A stretch of DNA of 64,000 bases from G047528255 sp047528255. GTDB lineage: Bacteria > Bacteroidota > Bacteroidia > Flavobacteriales > Blattabacteriaceae. The notes under the pieces were generated by a model. The model did no database searches. It saw only the letters and a list, made by a program, of their open reading frames with translations, and was not told the DNA's origin. Shown here piece by piece: positions 27,094 through 37,833 of the stretch (positions within the stretch are counted from its first letter, which is position 1; the number at the start of each line of letters is the position of its first letter). The DNA lies in assembly GCA_047528255.1 (NCBI GenBank), contig CP180024.1, forward strand, positions 310,001 through 374,000, read 5' to 3'. The translations under genes were made by a program, and so were the position numbers.

Positions 27094-28920
27094 TTATTCT
27101 TGACCAGATTTATCAGTTTTCTGCTGTAATGAATTTTTCTTCTCGATCTCAGCTTGAAACTCTTCTATTACAGGTTTTACGATATCCTCAGGAAGATCAG
27201 CGATACGGATGTACATCAACCCGTCAATCGAATCGTTGAATTTGGAGTCTACATTGAACGCGATCACGCGAGCGTTTTGCTTGACGTATTTCTTAATGAG
27301 AACGGGAAAGCGCAGATTTCCCGGCTCGATCTCGTCGATTAGCTTGTCAAATTTGTTCAGATCAGCTTTTGATTCATTAAAAATGAAGGCTTTGTCAGCA
27401 TATTTTACACGGACTTTATAAGCGTTTTTTGGACGGACGTACTGCGCCACGAAAGGATCATAAAAATGAGATTTCATGAATTCGACTATTACTGATATGG
27501 AAAAATCGGAAAATTGACTGCTTATTCCAACAGCTCCTATCAAATATTGGTATTCGGGATGACGCAAGGTCAAATGTAAAATACCTCTCCAAAGCAAAAA
27601 CAAAGGTAAGGCTTTCTGCTGATATTCCTTCACAAGGAAGGCCCTACCCATTTCAATGGTATCTCGAAATAAAGGGTACATCTCCGGGTTAAAGATGAAA
27701 AACTTGGTTAAATAAAACCCGTTAATTCCATATTTGTCAAATATCTCTCTTCCGAACCCCATTCTATATGCTCCGACAAGCCGTTTCTGAACTCTATCCC
27801 ACAAAAAGAGATGATAGTAGTATTGATCATATTTGTCCAGATCGACGGATTTATTAGTGCCCTGACCCACTTCACGAAAGGCTACCTCTCTTAAGCGTCC
27901 AATCTCAGTTAATATATTTGGTATCTTTTCCGCCGAAGCGAAAAACATCTCATATTGAGTATTACTGAAGAGCAGGTCGTTCGGATATAATTGATTAAGG
28001 TCCCTTTGAATGAGCTCAGAAGAAACAGGCGGAAGGATTTCCTTAGGCTTTTTGTTAAAATTCCAGAATTTGAGTTTTTTTTTGTAAGTGTCTATAATAT
28101 TTTTTTCATGGTACACATTGGCCAATATATATGTCTTTCTCCGTAAAAAATCTGTAAGTACCGGAACGGTCATATTTTCCAATTGTTTATTTAACACCGG
28201 ATTACCGATCCTCATTCGGATCAACTTGCCTCTTTGTCGAAACATTTCAGCCGGAAGCATAGCTGTCCTCAGACGTTCATTCCATTTACCTAACTGGTAA
28301 AAAAGCCTGCTGTTGTGTCCGTGGAAATAAATCGGAATCACCGGGACTTTTGCCTTAATGATGAATTTTATGGCTGGCTCTTGCCATGCTCGGTCAGAAA
28401 TTTCTCCGGTATCTTTTTGAATAGATGAAACTTCTCCTGCTGGAAACATTCCTATAGGATGTCCTTTCTTGAGATAAAGAACGGCCTCCTTGAGGCCTAG
28501 AAGGCTATACTTACTTTGATATTCAAAGGGATTTACGGGGAAAATATATGGTTGCAAGGGTTCTATCCTATTGAGTAAAAAATTGGCCATCACCTTATAG
28601 TCCAAACGTATATCCGAAAGGATTTTCATCAAAAGAATACCGTCAAGCGCACCTAAAGGATGGTTGGATACTGTAATAAAAGGGCCTTCCTTGGGAATTC
28701 GTTTAAGGTCTTCTTGATGTATCTCGTAGCGTAATTGAAAATCTTCCAACAACACTGTCAAAAAATCCCCTCCCGAGATGTGTTTATATCTATCATAGAT
28801 AGCATTGATCTTATCAAGATAAGAAAAGCGCATCAAGCACCGACTGACCCAATCGCCTGGCTTACCGTAACGGGTTAAACCGATAGCCTCTTTGAATTCT
28901 TTTTGTGTGATCAGCTCCAT
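27094..28920 (-). CDS. Two-domain lysophospholipid/N-acyl lipid acyltransferase (OlsF-like)
   Basis: The 608-residue protein joins a PlsC-type acyltransferase (about 70-290) to a GNAT-like N-acyltransferase (about 320-540). The first has the catalytic VSNHPLGALD (NHx4D) and the FPAGEVSS block. The second has the IGRLREVAFREVGQGTN start, DQYYYHLFLWD, GAYRMGFG and EMGRAFLVKEYQ seen in OlsB-like proteins. In Flavobacterium and Serratia a fused OlsF with this architecture makes ornithine lipids; related pairs make glycine lipids. The amino acid used here is an inference. The start overlaps by 1 bp the stop of the dead lysC upstream, so the two were once cotranscribed. Confidence 0.8.
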   Translation of the reverse strand: MELITQKEFKEAIGLTRYGKPGDWVSRCLMRFSYLDKINAIYDRYKHISGGDFLTVLLEDFQLRYEIHQEDLKRIPKEGPFITVSNHPLGALDGILLMKILSDIRLDYKVMANFLLNRIEPLQPYIFPVNPFEYQSKYSLLGLKEAVLYLKKGHPIGMFPAGEVSSIQKDTGEISDRAWQEPAIKFIIKAKVPVIPIYFHGHNSRLFYQLGKWNERLRTAMLPAEMFRQRGKLIRMRIGNPVLNKQLENMTVPVLTDFLRRKTYILANVYHEKNIIDTYKKKLKFWNFNKKPKEILPPVSSELIQRDLNQLYPNDLLFSNTQYEMFFASAEKIPNILTEIGRLREVAFREVGQGTNKSVDLDKYDQYYYHLFLWDRVQKRLVGAYRMGFGREIFDKYGINGFYLTKFFIFNPEMYPLFRDTIEMGRAFLVKEYQQKALPLFLLWRGILHLTLRHPEYQYLIGAVGISSQFSDFSISVIVEFMKSHFYDPFVAQYVRPKNAYKVRVKYADKAFIFNESKADLNKFDKLIDEIEPGNLRFPVLIKKYVKQNARVIAFNVDSKFNDSIDGLMYIRIADLPEDIVKPVIEEFQAEIEKKNSLQQKTDKSGQE

Positions 28921-30193
28921 TATTCTTTAACTATCCACTTTGCCGTATAGGAAATAAGTTGCTGTAATAAAATCGTATTACCTTTAATAAATTTAGCTAC
29001 AACCGTTTCATTATAATTCCGTACGGTATATAGAAACACTTCTTTCGAAATTTTTATTTTATATCTAAAACTGAGTCTTTCCACCAAAAGATCCATATGA
29101 TTAAACTTCTCGTTTAGAAAAACCGAAAAACTGATAGCTGAATTTTGGATCAAAATGGCCTTCATTAAATGACCTGTCAAACATTGAAATAGCTCGATAA
29201 GGTTTTTCTCTTCGATGAACGAAAAACACCTACCTGAAAAGGATAACAAGACTTGATCTTATTCACGATATAAGAGGGATAAAGCAGCTTTATAGCGGTC
29301 CCATGAATCACTGCAGTAGCCGGTTTTATCGGGCTCTAGGGTTGGAAGGAAGTTTCTTACATAAAGAAGAATTCCTTTCTCTTGCAGGAGGCTGTAAAAT
29401 TTTCGGATAAATAACGTCCCCCCATAATAAAGCAGTTCAATAGCTTCCTCATAGGAATATTGTTCAAAAGCTTTGCATCCGAAAAGTAACGTGAATCCGT
29501 ATTCAATACAGCCGGAATATCTTTCCAAATGGTCTACTACTCCGCATCCAAACAATAAGTAAAAATGACCGTCGTATAAATCAGAACCTTCTCTTCCCAA
29601 ATTCGTTGTAAAAAAATTCGGATCCGATCTCAAAAAGCCTTGAGTGATATAAAAGAGTTTTTTTTCAACTGTACGAATATGATTAGCTATTCTTTCCAAA
29701 TCTACACGACGATCTTCACGATAAGAACTGCACGTCTTGATATGATTAGCCACATCTACCCAAGTATTTTGAATGCTGATCAGATTAAGATATTCGTTGA
29801 CAATCTTTGTAGAGAGCAATTCACCGCACTTGACCAGTTGATCATAGACAAAGTCGTATTTCAGATACTTTTTTGCTCCGCAAGAAAGCCTTCAAATATT
29901 CAAAGAACTCTTCGATTTTTAGAAAAACACCATGATCAACGGAAAAAAGTTTGTAAAAAACATCAAGGTGACGGCGATAAATTTCATCAATTTTGCTATC
30001 AGTAGAGCCTTGTAAGAAATGAGTCTCGACAACTTCTTCCATAGCGTTGGTTGTTTTCCAGCTAGTAGAAATGATCATAAAAAAACTCTCATCTCCCCAC
30101 TTTCAAAACATGCTCCAGGTCCCTGATATTTTCAGCCTCTTTTTCAATATCTTTTATAGGAGCTTCTCTGAATTTGTATGCCGTTATTTTCAA
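28920..30193 (-). pseudogene. lysC: Aspartate kinase (monofunctional), frameshifted pseudogene
   Basis: Pieces in several frames line up in order with Bacteroidota aspartokinase. First comes the damaged start ITAYKFREAPIKD (normally VFKFGGASVKD). Then follow TTNAMEEVV and the ELLSTKIVNEYL block, DVANHIKTCSSYRE, ITQGFLRSDPNFFTTNLGRE (normally TTLGREGSD), EAIELLYYGGTLF, and the ACT end LIQNSAISFSV with VFLYTVRNYN. The glycine-rich phosphate loop is lost and at least three frameshifts separate the pieces, so no enzyme can be made. Aspartokinase starts the Lys/Thr/Met and diaminopimelate pathways. Confidence 0.88.
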
Positions 30194-30385
30194 GTTTTCT
30201 GCTTTAATTCTCCGACTAAATTTGCAACATTTCTTTTATCGCTGCATCATATCAACAGATGACAATCTGCTATAGACAGCCCTTGAAGCATGGCAAATAT
30301 AGGCAAATCCCATTTTTCAGAATTTTCGGGTGCAAATTTTTTCGGAAATTCGATCTTGAAATACAGTCTTACTCATGAAGAAAAC
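30194..30385 (-). other. Unassigned stretch upstream of dead lysC
   Basis: The minus strand has one coding-like frame (FPKKFAPENSEKWDLPIFAM, ending LVGELKQKT) interrupted by stops. It could be the end of another lost gene. No family is recognised. Confidence 0.3.
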
Positions 30386-31094
30386 GAGAACGTTACATGA
30401 TAGAATGAAGTTAAAATATTTGTAAATCAATATATTATTTCGTGTATTTGGAGTAGAAAATAAAAAAATTCAGTTTTATGAACAGAAGCACCGCGCAAAT
30501 AACCTTTAGTTACCTATATATGGAACGTTATACCAGAAGGAGTAAGTTTTTCAAAAGGTTAAAACCTTGATCCACTGATAAGGGATTGAGAAAAAAATAA
30601 GAAAAATATATCAAAAAGGACAGGGAATAAAAGGTCAACCTGCTTACAGTGGAATATCGTTATTTAAGATGATGCTTTTGAGTCACTGGTATGATATCAG
30701 TGAAGTAGGAACGGAAGAGTTGGTGAAAGAATCCTTGAGCTGCATGCTCTTTTGTGGTTTTCGATTGGAAGATCAGATCCGAGATCATATAACTCTATGC
30801 AAATTTCGCAATGAAATAATAGTCAAAAAGGGATATGAGCTCTTACTGAAAAAGATAAATAAGGAATTAAAAAAGCATCAGAAAATAGTTAAAATAGGAG
30901 TGATAGTAGATGCCAGTATTACAGTGAAAACCTTTGATTACAAGGAAGATCCTACCTACTGGAGGATTGAAAGGAAGAAGAGAAAAGCAAATCAGTCAAA
31001 AAAGAAAGGGTAAAAAAAGAGACTCAATCAGGAATAAAAACTCAAGGAAAATGGCTCAAGAAATCAGGTAAATTCTAGTACGGACACAAGAAGC
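30386..31094 (+). mobile_element. IS5-like element, 5' part (plus)
   Basis: It starts GAGAACGTTACATGATAG and carries the transposase N-terminal half (30669-31013 open), ending at GGACACAAGAAGC, the YKK codons, exactly where the next copy begins. Confidence 0.85.
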
Positions 31095-32412
31095 GAGACC
31101 ATTATGTTAATGGTGAATTACGTTTATTCAGCCTACTAGATAGGTTTTGTTAGAGAAAATGTAAATTTAGTCTTTCACATTGTATTCGAAATACTTTTTA
31201 TTATAAATTAATTAGATTATATCTATTTTTATGGACAGCACATAATAATTCCAGGGGAACGATACAAATTATGCGCCATAACCTCCATAAGATGCTGGGC
31301 ATGCACACGCGCTAATCCTTTTTGACGAGTCTTGCTTGATCCAAACTAACGTTTTATACTACCAATAAATATATTCTACGACCCATCGGTTTTTACTCAC
31401 TAATTTATTAAATAATACAGCTATCCTTTTTAAGGAAGGTTCCTATAGGCTTTCTTCTGTATACGGTCTTTGATACCTGGATTATGAAAGTAAGAGCTAT
31501 CCTACTTAAGGAAGGGTTTCTATAAGCTTTCTTTTGTATACGGTATTTGATGCCTCAACTATGAAAGTCGAGACACGTTGGCTAGAATTTGGTAATCTTT
31601 TTTTGCATATACTTCTCTGGTTTTATATGTGCTAGTTTTCTTATTAATTCCTTTAGCCCTCTACTATCATTCTATTTTTACCCCCCCCCTATGTGCTTCT
31701 TGTATCCGTAGTAGAATTTACCTGATTTCTTGAGCCATTTTCCTTGACTCTCTACTCCTTATTGAGTCTCTTTTTTACCCTTGCTTTCTTTGACTGATTT
31801 TCTTTTCCCCCTCTTTCTTTCGATCCTCCACTACGTGTAGTTAGGAGCTCCCTTGAGAGCAAAGGGTCTCACTGTAATACTGGATTCTACTATCACTCCT
31901 GTTTTAACTATTTCCTGATGATTTTCTAACGCCTTATTAATCTTTTTCAGTAAGCTCTCATATGTCTTTTTGGCTACTATTTCATTGCAGAATCTGCATA
32001 GAATCGTATGATCTAGGATCTAATCCTCTAATTGAAAAACAGAAAATTGCATGTAGCTCAAGGATTTTTTTACCAATTCTTCCGCTCCTGCATCACTGAT
32101 ATAATATAAATGAATCAAGAGAATAATTGTAAATAACGATATTATCACTGTAAGAAGATTGGTCTTTTATTCTCTGCCTTTTTGATATATTTTCTTATTT
32201 CTTTTTCCATCCTTTCTCAGTGGATCAATGTGTTTGACCTTTTGTTCCCCACCCTTCTGGTAAAACGTTCAATATATAGTTCGTTCACTAAATCTTATCT
32301 GATCGGTACTTCTGAATATACAACCGAATTTTTTTTATTTCCTACTCCAAATATACAAGACAATATATTGATTTACAAATACTTTAACATCCTTCTCTCA
32401 TGCAACGTTCTC
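31095..32412 (-). mobile_element. IS5-like element, full-length but inactive (minus)
   Basis: The left end is GAGACCATTATGTTAATGG and the right end is CATGCAACGTTCTC. It is longer than other copies (1318 bp) because a 76 bp internal stretch is duplicated in tandem (31420-31495 and 31496-31570). The transposase is fully broken. Its 5' terminus supplies the last codons and stop of the sodium symporter gene. Confidence 0.87.
31420..31570. repeat. Tandem duplication inside the IS copy
   Basis: Two diverged direct copies of about 76 bp, each running from GCTATCC through TATACGGT to CTATGAAAGT or ATTATGAAAGT, are unique to this IS copy. Confidence 0.7.
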
Positions 32413-34074
32413 AATTCTTTTTTTATATCTTTTACCGGCTTGATGTACCAATAAACAGAGAGCTGTAAAGAGTGTGATTAAAAGAATTCTGGAGAAGTTG
32501 ATGTAAGACATTTTTTTCTCCAATTGAGCAATTATGACGGGGTCTGTCGATTGAACGATCTGTTCCTTGAGGCGGCCCTGTGTGATGATTTTGATCAGAG
32601 AAGAATTATCCAACGCCCAACCATTGCCCGCTGTAATGCTTTCTACGGCGCCTGACCAATCGTTATTTAGCGGAGTAAATATCGCAGAGAATAAGACTAC
32701 GATCAATAAATAGGGAGTTATGTACTGACATATATACTTTAAGGCTATCGGTAGCTTGATGTTTGCACCTTCATTAATTTCTTTCCAACCTTTATCCATT
32801 CCGAATACCCATACAAAAGCAATCGATTCAAATAAAGTCAATAAGACGATACCTATTGTTCCTCCCCAATAATCATATTCGTTAAAAACACCATGATTGT
32901 AAAATAAAACGGTTGGAAGCCCTATTATAAATACGATTACCCCAAGCGTCCAAGCCCCTTTTTTTCGGCTCCAATGGAATTCGTCCCGAAGCATTCCTAT
33001 CCACGGAGTGCCATGGGCCAGCGCAGTGGTGATTCCTGCAAAAAACAGCAAACCGAACCAAAATAATCCTCCAAGAGGAGCAAGGACACTTCCCCACTGT
33101 TGGAATAAATAGGGCATAGTTTGAAAAGCCATACCAAAGCTCGCATTTTCTCTAACCCAATCAATGCCGAGATAACCTGCCGCAATCGGGATGACGATAG
33201 AGCTGGCCAAAATCACTTCGATAAATTCATTTATAAATCCGGCTGAAAGAGCCCCTAGCGCAATATCCTCTTTGGGTTTTAAGTAAGAAGCATAGCATTG
33301 TATCAATCCTTGACCCAACGAAAGTGTGAAAAATATTTGCCCAGCTGCAGCCAGCCAAATCTTTGGATTCCAAATGCTTTCGAATTGAGGATTCCAAAGA
33401 AAGTTGAGTCCGTCCCAAGCGTTGACGTCAGGATGTTCTATGCTGGCGCCATCGGTGCCCAACATCCATCCTTTGATTGCCAAAATCAAAGCAAAAACTA
33501 TCAATAATGGCATGGCAACCTTGGCTACCTTTTCTATTCCTCTCAGTCCTTTGGAGAGGATGTATGTATTCATAGAAATACAAAAGATATATACTAAGAC
33601 AGATTCATAGGGAATAAAAGTAGTGGAAATATTGATATTAGTATAATCTTGAAAAAATTGAGACACTTCCGCTTGGCTCATGCCTGAGAAGGTTCCGATC
33701 AAGGAGTGCAATATGTAAAACACGGTCCAAGATTCCAAATAAGTATAGTAGGAAAGAATGGAAAAATTGGAAAAAAGGCCTAGAGTTCCTACATATTTCC
33801 AAATCCTACCCCCTTTTCCCAAAATATGTACAATAAAAGGTGTACTGTGGTTACCTGAACTCCCTCCGAGTCGTCCCATGGACCATTCTATCAAAAGTAA
33901 AGGGATGCCCATCAAAAAAAAACAAACCAAATAGGGGATCAGAAAAGCCCCGCCTCCATTTTGAGCTGCCTGTACAGGGAATCTCAAAAAATTCCCAAAA
34001 CCTACCGCATTCCCAGCCATGGCTAGGATAAGCCCTACCCGTGAACCCCAAGATTCTTTATGATTTGACATCAT
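32398..34074 (-). CDS. Neurotransmitter:sodium symporter (NSS/SNF) family transporter
   Basis: The 558-residue membrane protein has about 12 hydrophobic helices. The sodium and substrate site of helix 1 is intact (GLILAMAGNAVGFGNFLRFP), followed by NGGGAFLIPYL and helix 2 LLIEWSMGRLG. Helix 6 and 8 regions (FFTLSLGQG, FAGITTALA) also fit. Bacterial NSS members such as LeuT import amino acids with Na+; the substrate here cannot be told. The last four residues (ENVA) and the stop are encoded by the IS terminus at 32398-32412, so the native tail is replaced. Met2 is an equally possible start. Confidence 0.88.
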   Translation of the reverse strand: MMSNHKESWGSRVGLILAMAGNAVGFGNFLRFPVQAAQNGGGAFLIPYLVCFFLMGIPLLLIEWSMGRLGGSSGNHSTPFIVHILGKGGRIWKYVGTLGLFSNFSILSYYTYLESWTVFYILHSLIGTFSGMSQAEVSQFFQDYTNINISTTFIPYESVLVYIFCISMNTYILSKGLRGIEKVAKVAMPLLIVFALILAIKGWMLGTDGASIEHPDVNAWDGLNFLWNPQFESIWNPKIWLAAAGQIFFTLSLGQGLIQCYASYLKPKEDIALGALSAGFINEFIEVILASSIVIPIAAGYLGIDWVRENASFGMAFQTMPYLFQQWGSVLAPLGGLFWFGLLFFAGITTALAHGTPWIGMLRDEFHWSRKKGAWTLGVIVFIIGLPTVLFYNHGVFNEYDYWGGTIGIVLLTLFESIAFVWVFGMDKGWKEINEGANIKLPIALKYICQYITPYLLIVVLFSAIFTPLNNDWSGAVESITAGNGWALDNSSLIKIITQGRLKEQIVQSTDPVIIAQLEKKMSYINFSRILLITLFTALCLLVHQAGKRYKKRIENVA

Positions 34075-34329
34075 GTTGAGTTTATTAAATCAAAAAGTAA
34101 CAATTTGGAAACAATGCTTTCGCAATTATAAGTTATTTACAATGAATTAAACGAATCTAGAGGAAAGATTTTTTAAGTAAACATGTTGTATCTAATCCGT
34201 AAAGCATTGATAATATTATGAATAATCGGGTATATGGAAGTTGATTTTTTTATAAAATCCGAGATGTATTCTCTTTTGATGAAAATGTTATCCTTGATAC
34301 GAATGATTAAATCTAAAATTAGATAAAGT

Positions 34330-36613
34330 GAGAATGTTGCATGAGAAAAGGGTGGGGGTAGGGTGATATATTTGTAAAATAGTATATTGTTTCGTCTATT
34401 TGGAGTAGAAAATAAAAAAAGATTCGGCCTATGCTCAGAAGCACGGTGCAAATAAGTTTTAGCAAACTATATATGGACGTTCTACTAGAAGTAGTATATT
34501 CTTTCAAAAGGTTAAATACAGTTATCCATTAGGAAGGGATCCAGAAAAAAATAAGAAAAATATATCAAAAGGACCAGAGAATAAAACCTAACCTGCCTAT
34601 AGTGGAATATCGTTTTTAAGATCATGATTTTGAGTAACTATTATTATCTAAGTGATGTAGGAACGGAAGAATTGGTAAAAGAGCCTTGATTTTAATGAGC
34701 TTTTGTAGTTTTCCGATTGGAAAATCAGATTCCAGATCATACGACTTTATGTAGAATTTCGCAATGAAATAGTAGCCAAAAAGACATATGAACGCTTACT
34801 GAAAAAGATCAATAAGGAATTAGAAAACCATCACGAGTAGTTAAGACAAGAGTGATAGTAGATGCCAGTATTACAGTGGGTGCTTTGCTACCAAGGGGGG
34901 GGGGCTGCCTACGTAGTGAAGGATTAGGTAGGAAGAGGAGTAAAAGTAAATCAGCAAAAGAAAAGCAAAGGTAAAAAAAGAGTCTCAATCAGGAGTATAG
35001 ACTCAAGGAAAATTCTTCAAGAAATCAACGAAACTCTACTACGGATACAAGAAGGGAGAACGTTGCATGGAAGAAAGAGGTTAAAATATTTGTAAATCAA
35101 TATATTGTTTCGTACATTATGGAGTATAAAATAAAAAAATTCGGATCTATACTCAAAAGTACCTCACAAATAAGATTTAGTGAACTATATGTGGAACCAT
35201 CTACTAGAAGGAGTTATTTTTTTAAAAGGTCAAACACATTGATCCACTGGTAGGGATGGGAAAAGAAATAAAAAAATATATCAAAAAGGCCAGGGAATAA
35301 AAGGCAACCTGCATACAGTGAAATATCGTTATTTACTATGATACTTTTGAGTAACTGTTGTGATTTCAGTGATGTAGGAACAAAAGAATTGGTGAAAGCC
35401 TCCTTGAGCTGCATGCGCTTTTGTGGTTTTCGATTGGAAAATCAGATTCCAGATCATACGATTCTATGCAGATTTCGCAATGAAATAGTAGGAAAAAAGG
35501 CATATGAGCGTTTATTGAAAAAGATCAATAAGTAATTAAAAAAGCATCAGGTGATAGTTAAAACAGGAGTGATAGTAGATGCTAGTATTACAGTGATTCT
35601 CTTTGCTCCCAAGTGAGCTCTTACCTATGTAGTGGAGGATCGGAAGGAAGTGGGAAAAAATAAATCAGTCAAAGAAAAGAAAGGGTAAAAAAAAGCTCAA
35701 TAAGGAGTAGACACTCAAGGAAAATGGCTCAAGAAATCAAGTAAACTCTACTACGGATACACGAAGCACATAGGGTTGGATAAAAAATGGAATGATACTA
35801 GCAGTACATAGCGTAGCAGCCAATGAGTATGATAGTAGGAGGGATAAAGCCATTAATAAGCAAACTATGATATAAACCAGAGAAGTATATGCAGACAAAA
35901 GGTACCAAGTTCCAGCCAACATATCTTACTTTCATAGTAGAGGCATCAAAGACCGTATACAGAAGAAAGCCTATAGGAACCGTCCCTTAAGTAGTTATAT
36001 CTATATTATTCAATAAATTAGTGAGTAAAACCAGATGGGTAGTAGAACGTATTTTTGGCAGTATAAAGCGTTGGCCTGAATCAGGAAAGGCTCGTTACAT
36101 AAGGATTAGCTCATGTGCATGTCAGGCTCTTATGGAGACTATGGCTCATAATTTGTATCGTGCTCCTGGAATTATTATGCGATTTTCATAAAAATAGATA
36201 TAATTAGTTAATTTATAATCAACAGTATTTCGAATACAATATGAAAGACTAAAAATCTACATTTTTATCTGACGAATCCATCTAGGATGCTGAATAAACG
36301 TAATTCACCATTAACACAATGGTCTCTATGGGTAGTAGAATGTACTTTTAGAAGTATAAAGTGTTGGTTTGTATTAGGAAATACTTGTTAAAAAGGATTA
36401 GCTCGTGTGCACGCTCAGAATTTTATGGAGGTAATGGCGCATAATTTGTATCGTGCTGCTGGTGTTGTTATACGCTATTCATAAAAATATATATAATTGA
36501 TTTATAATCAATAACATTTCGAACACAATATGAAAAACTAAATCTACATCTTCTCTAACAACGCCCATTTAGGCGCTAAATAAACGTTAATCCATCATTA
36601 ACAGAATGATTTC
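34330..36613 (+). mobile_element. IS5-like element (plus), split by an inserted copy
   Basis: The left part 34330-35055 starts GAGAATGTTGCATGAGAAAA and stops at GGATACAAGAAGG. The right part 36327-36613 resumes at ATGGGTAGTAGAATG and ends in ACAGAATGATTTC. About 300 bp between these two points in the element are missing. Transposase fragments are badly frameshifted. Confidence 0.85.
35056..36326 (+). mobile_element. IS5-like element, full-length but inactive (plus), nested
   Basis: The copy is 1271 bp long, from GAGAACGTTGCATGGAAG to AACACAATGGTCTC. Its open part 35338-35535 breaks at a stop after INK. All three catalytic regions can be followed in different frames. Confidence 0.88.
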
Positions 36614-37828
36614 ATTTCGTATATTTGGAGTGGAAAATAAAAAAATTAGGTCTATGCTTCAGAAGCACCGAGCAAATAAGCTTTAGTGAACTATATATGG
36701 AACGTTCTACCAAAAGGAGTAAGTTCTTTCAAAAGGTTAAAAACCTTGATTCACTGGGAAGGGATGGAGAAAGAAATAAGAAAAATATATCAAAAAGGCC
36801 AGGGAATAAAAGCAACCTGCTTACAGTGGAATATCGTTATTTAACGATGATGCTTTTGAGTAAATGGTATGATCTCAGTGATGTCGGAACGGAAGAATTG
36901 GTGAAAGAAGCCTTAAGCTGCATGCGCTTTTGTGTTTTTTGACTGGAAGATCAGATCTGAGATCATACGACTCTATGCATATTTTTCAATGAAATAGTAG
37001 CTAAAAAGTATATGATCGTTTACTGAAAAAGATCAATAAAGAATTAGAAAAGCATAAAGCGATAGTTAAAACAGGAGTGATAGTGGAGGCCAGTATTACA
37101 GTGATTTTCATTGTTCCCAAGAGAGAGCCTACCTACGTAGTGGAGGATCGGAAGGAAAAGGGGAAAAGCAAATAAATCAAATAAAAGAAAGGGTAAAAAA
37201 AGATCTCAATCAGGGCGTAGATAATCAAGGAAAATGGCTCAAGAAATCAGGTAAACTGACTACGGATACAAGAAGGACATAGAGGTGAATAAAAATGGAA
37301 TGATACTAGAGGTAGATAGAATAGCTGCCAATGAATATATGATAGTAGAGATCTAAGGGCATTAATAAGAAAACTACGATATAGACCCAGAGAAGTATAT
37401 GCAGACAAAGGTTACCAAGTTCCAGCTGTATTTTTATAGTCGAAGCATTAAAGACCGTATACAGAAGAAACCTATAGGAACCGTCCCTTAAGGGGGGTGG
37501 CTATATTATTCAACAAATTAATGAGTAAACCTTGATGGGAACTAGAACGTACTTTATGGAAGTATAAATCGCTGGTTTAGATCATGAAAGACTGGTTACA
37601 AACGATTAGCTCTTTTGCATACCCAGTCTTTTATGGCGCTTATGGGGCATAAATTTGTATCACGCCCCTGGTATTATTATGCGTTGTTCATAACAATATA
37701 TGTAATTAATTAATTTATAATTAGTAGTTTTTCGAATATAATGTGAAAAAAGTAAGCCTACATTGTTCTCTAAACGAGGCCATCTAGGAGGTTGAATCAA
37801 CGTAATTCACCATTAATATAATGGTTTT
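36614..37828 (+). mobile_element. IS5-like element (plus), 5'-truncated
   Basis: It lacks the first ~70 bp: it begins ATTTCGTATATTTGGAG, directly abutting the end of the preceding copy. It runs to a mutated right end (ATATAATGGTTTT), which lies 5 bp before the holB start codon. Confidence 0.85.
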
Positions 37829-37833
37829 GTAGC

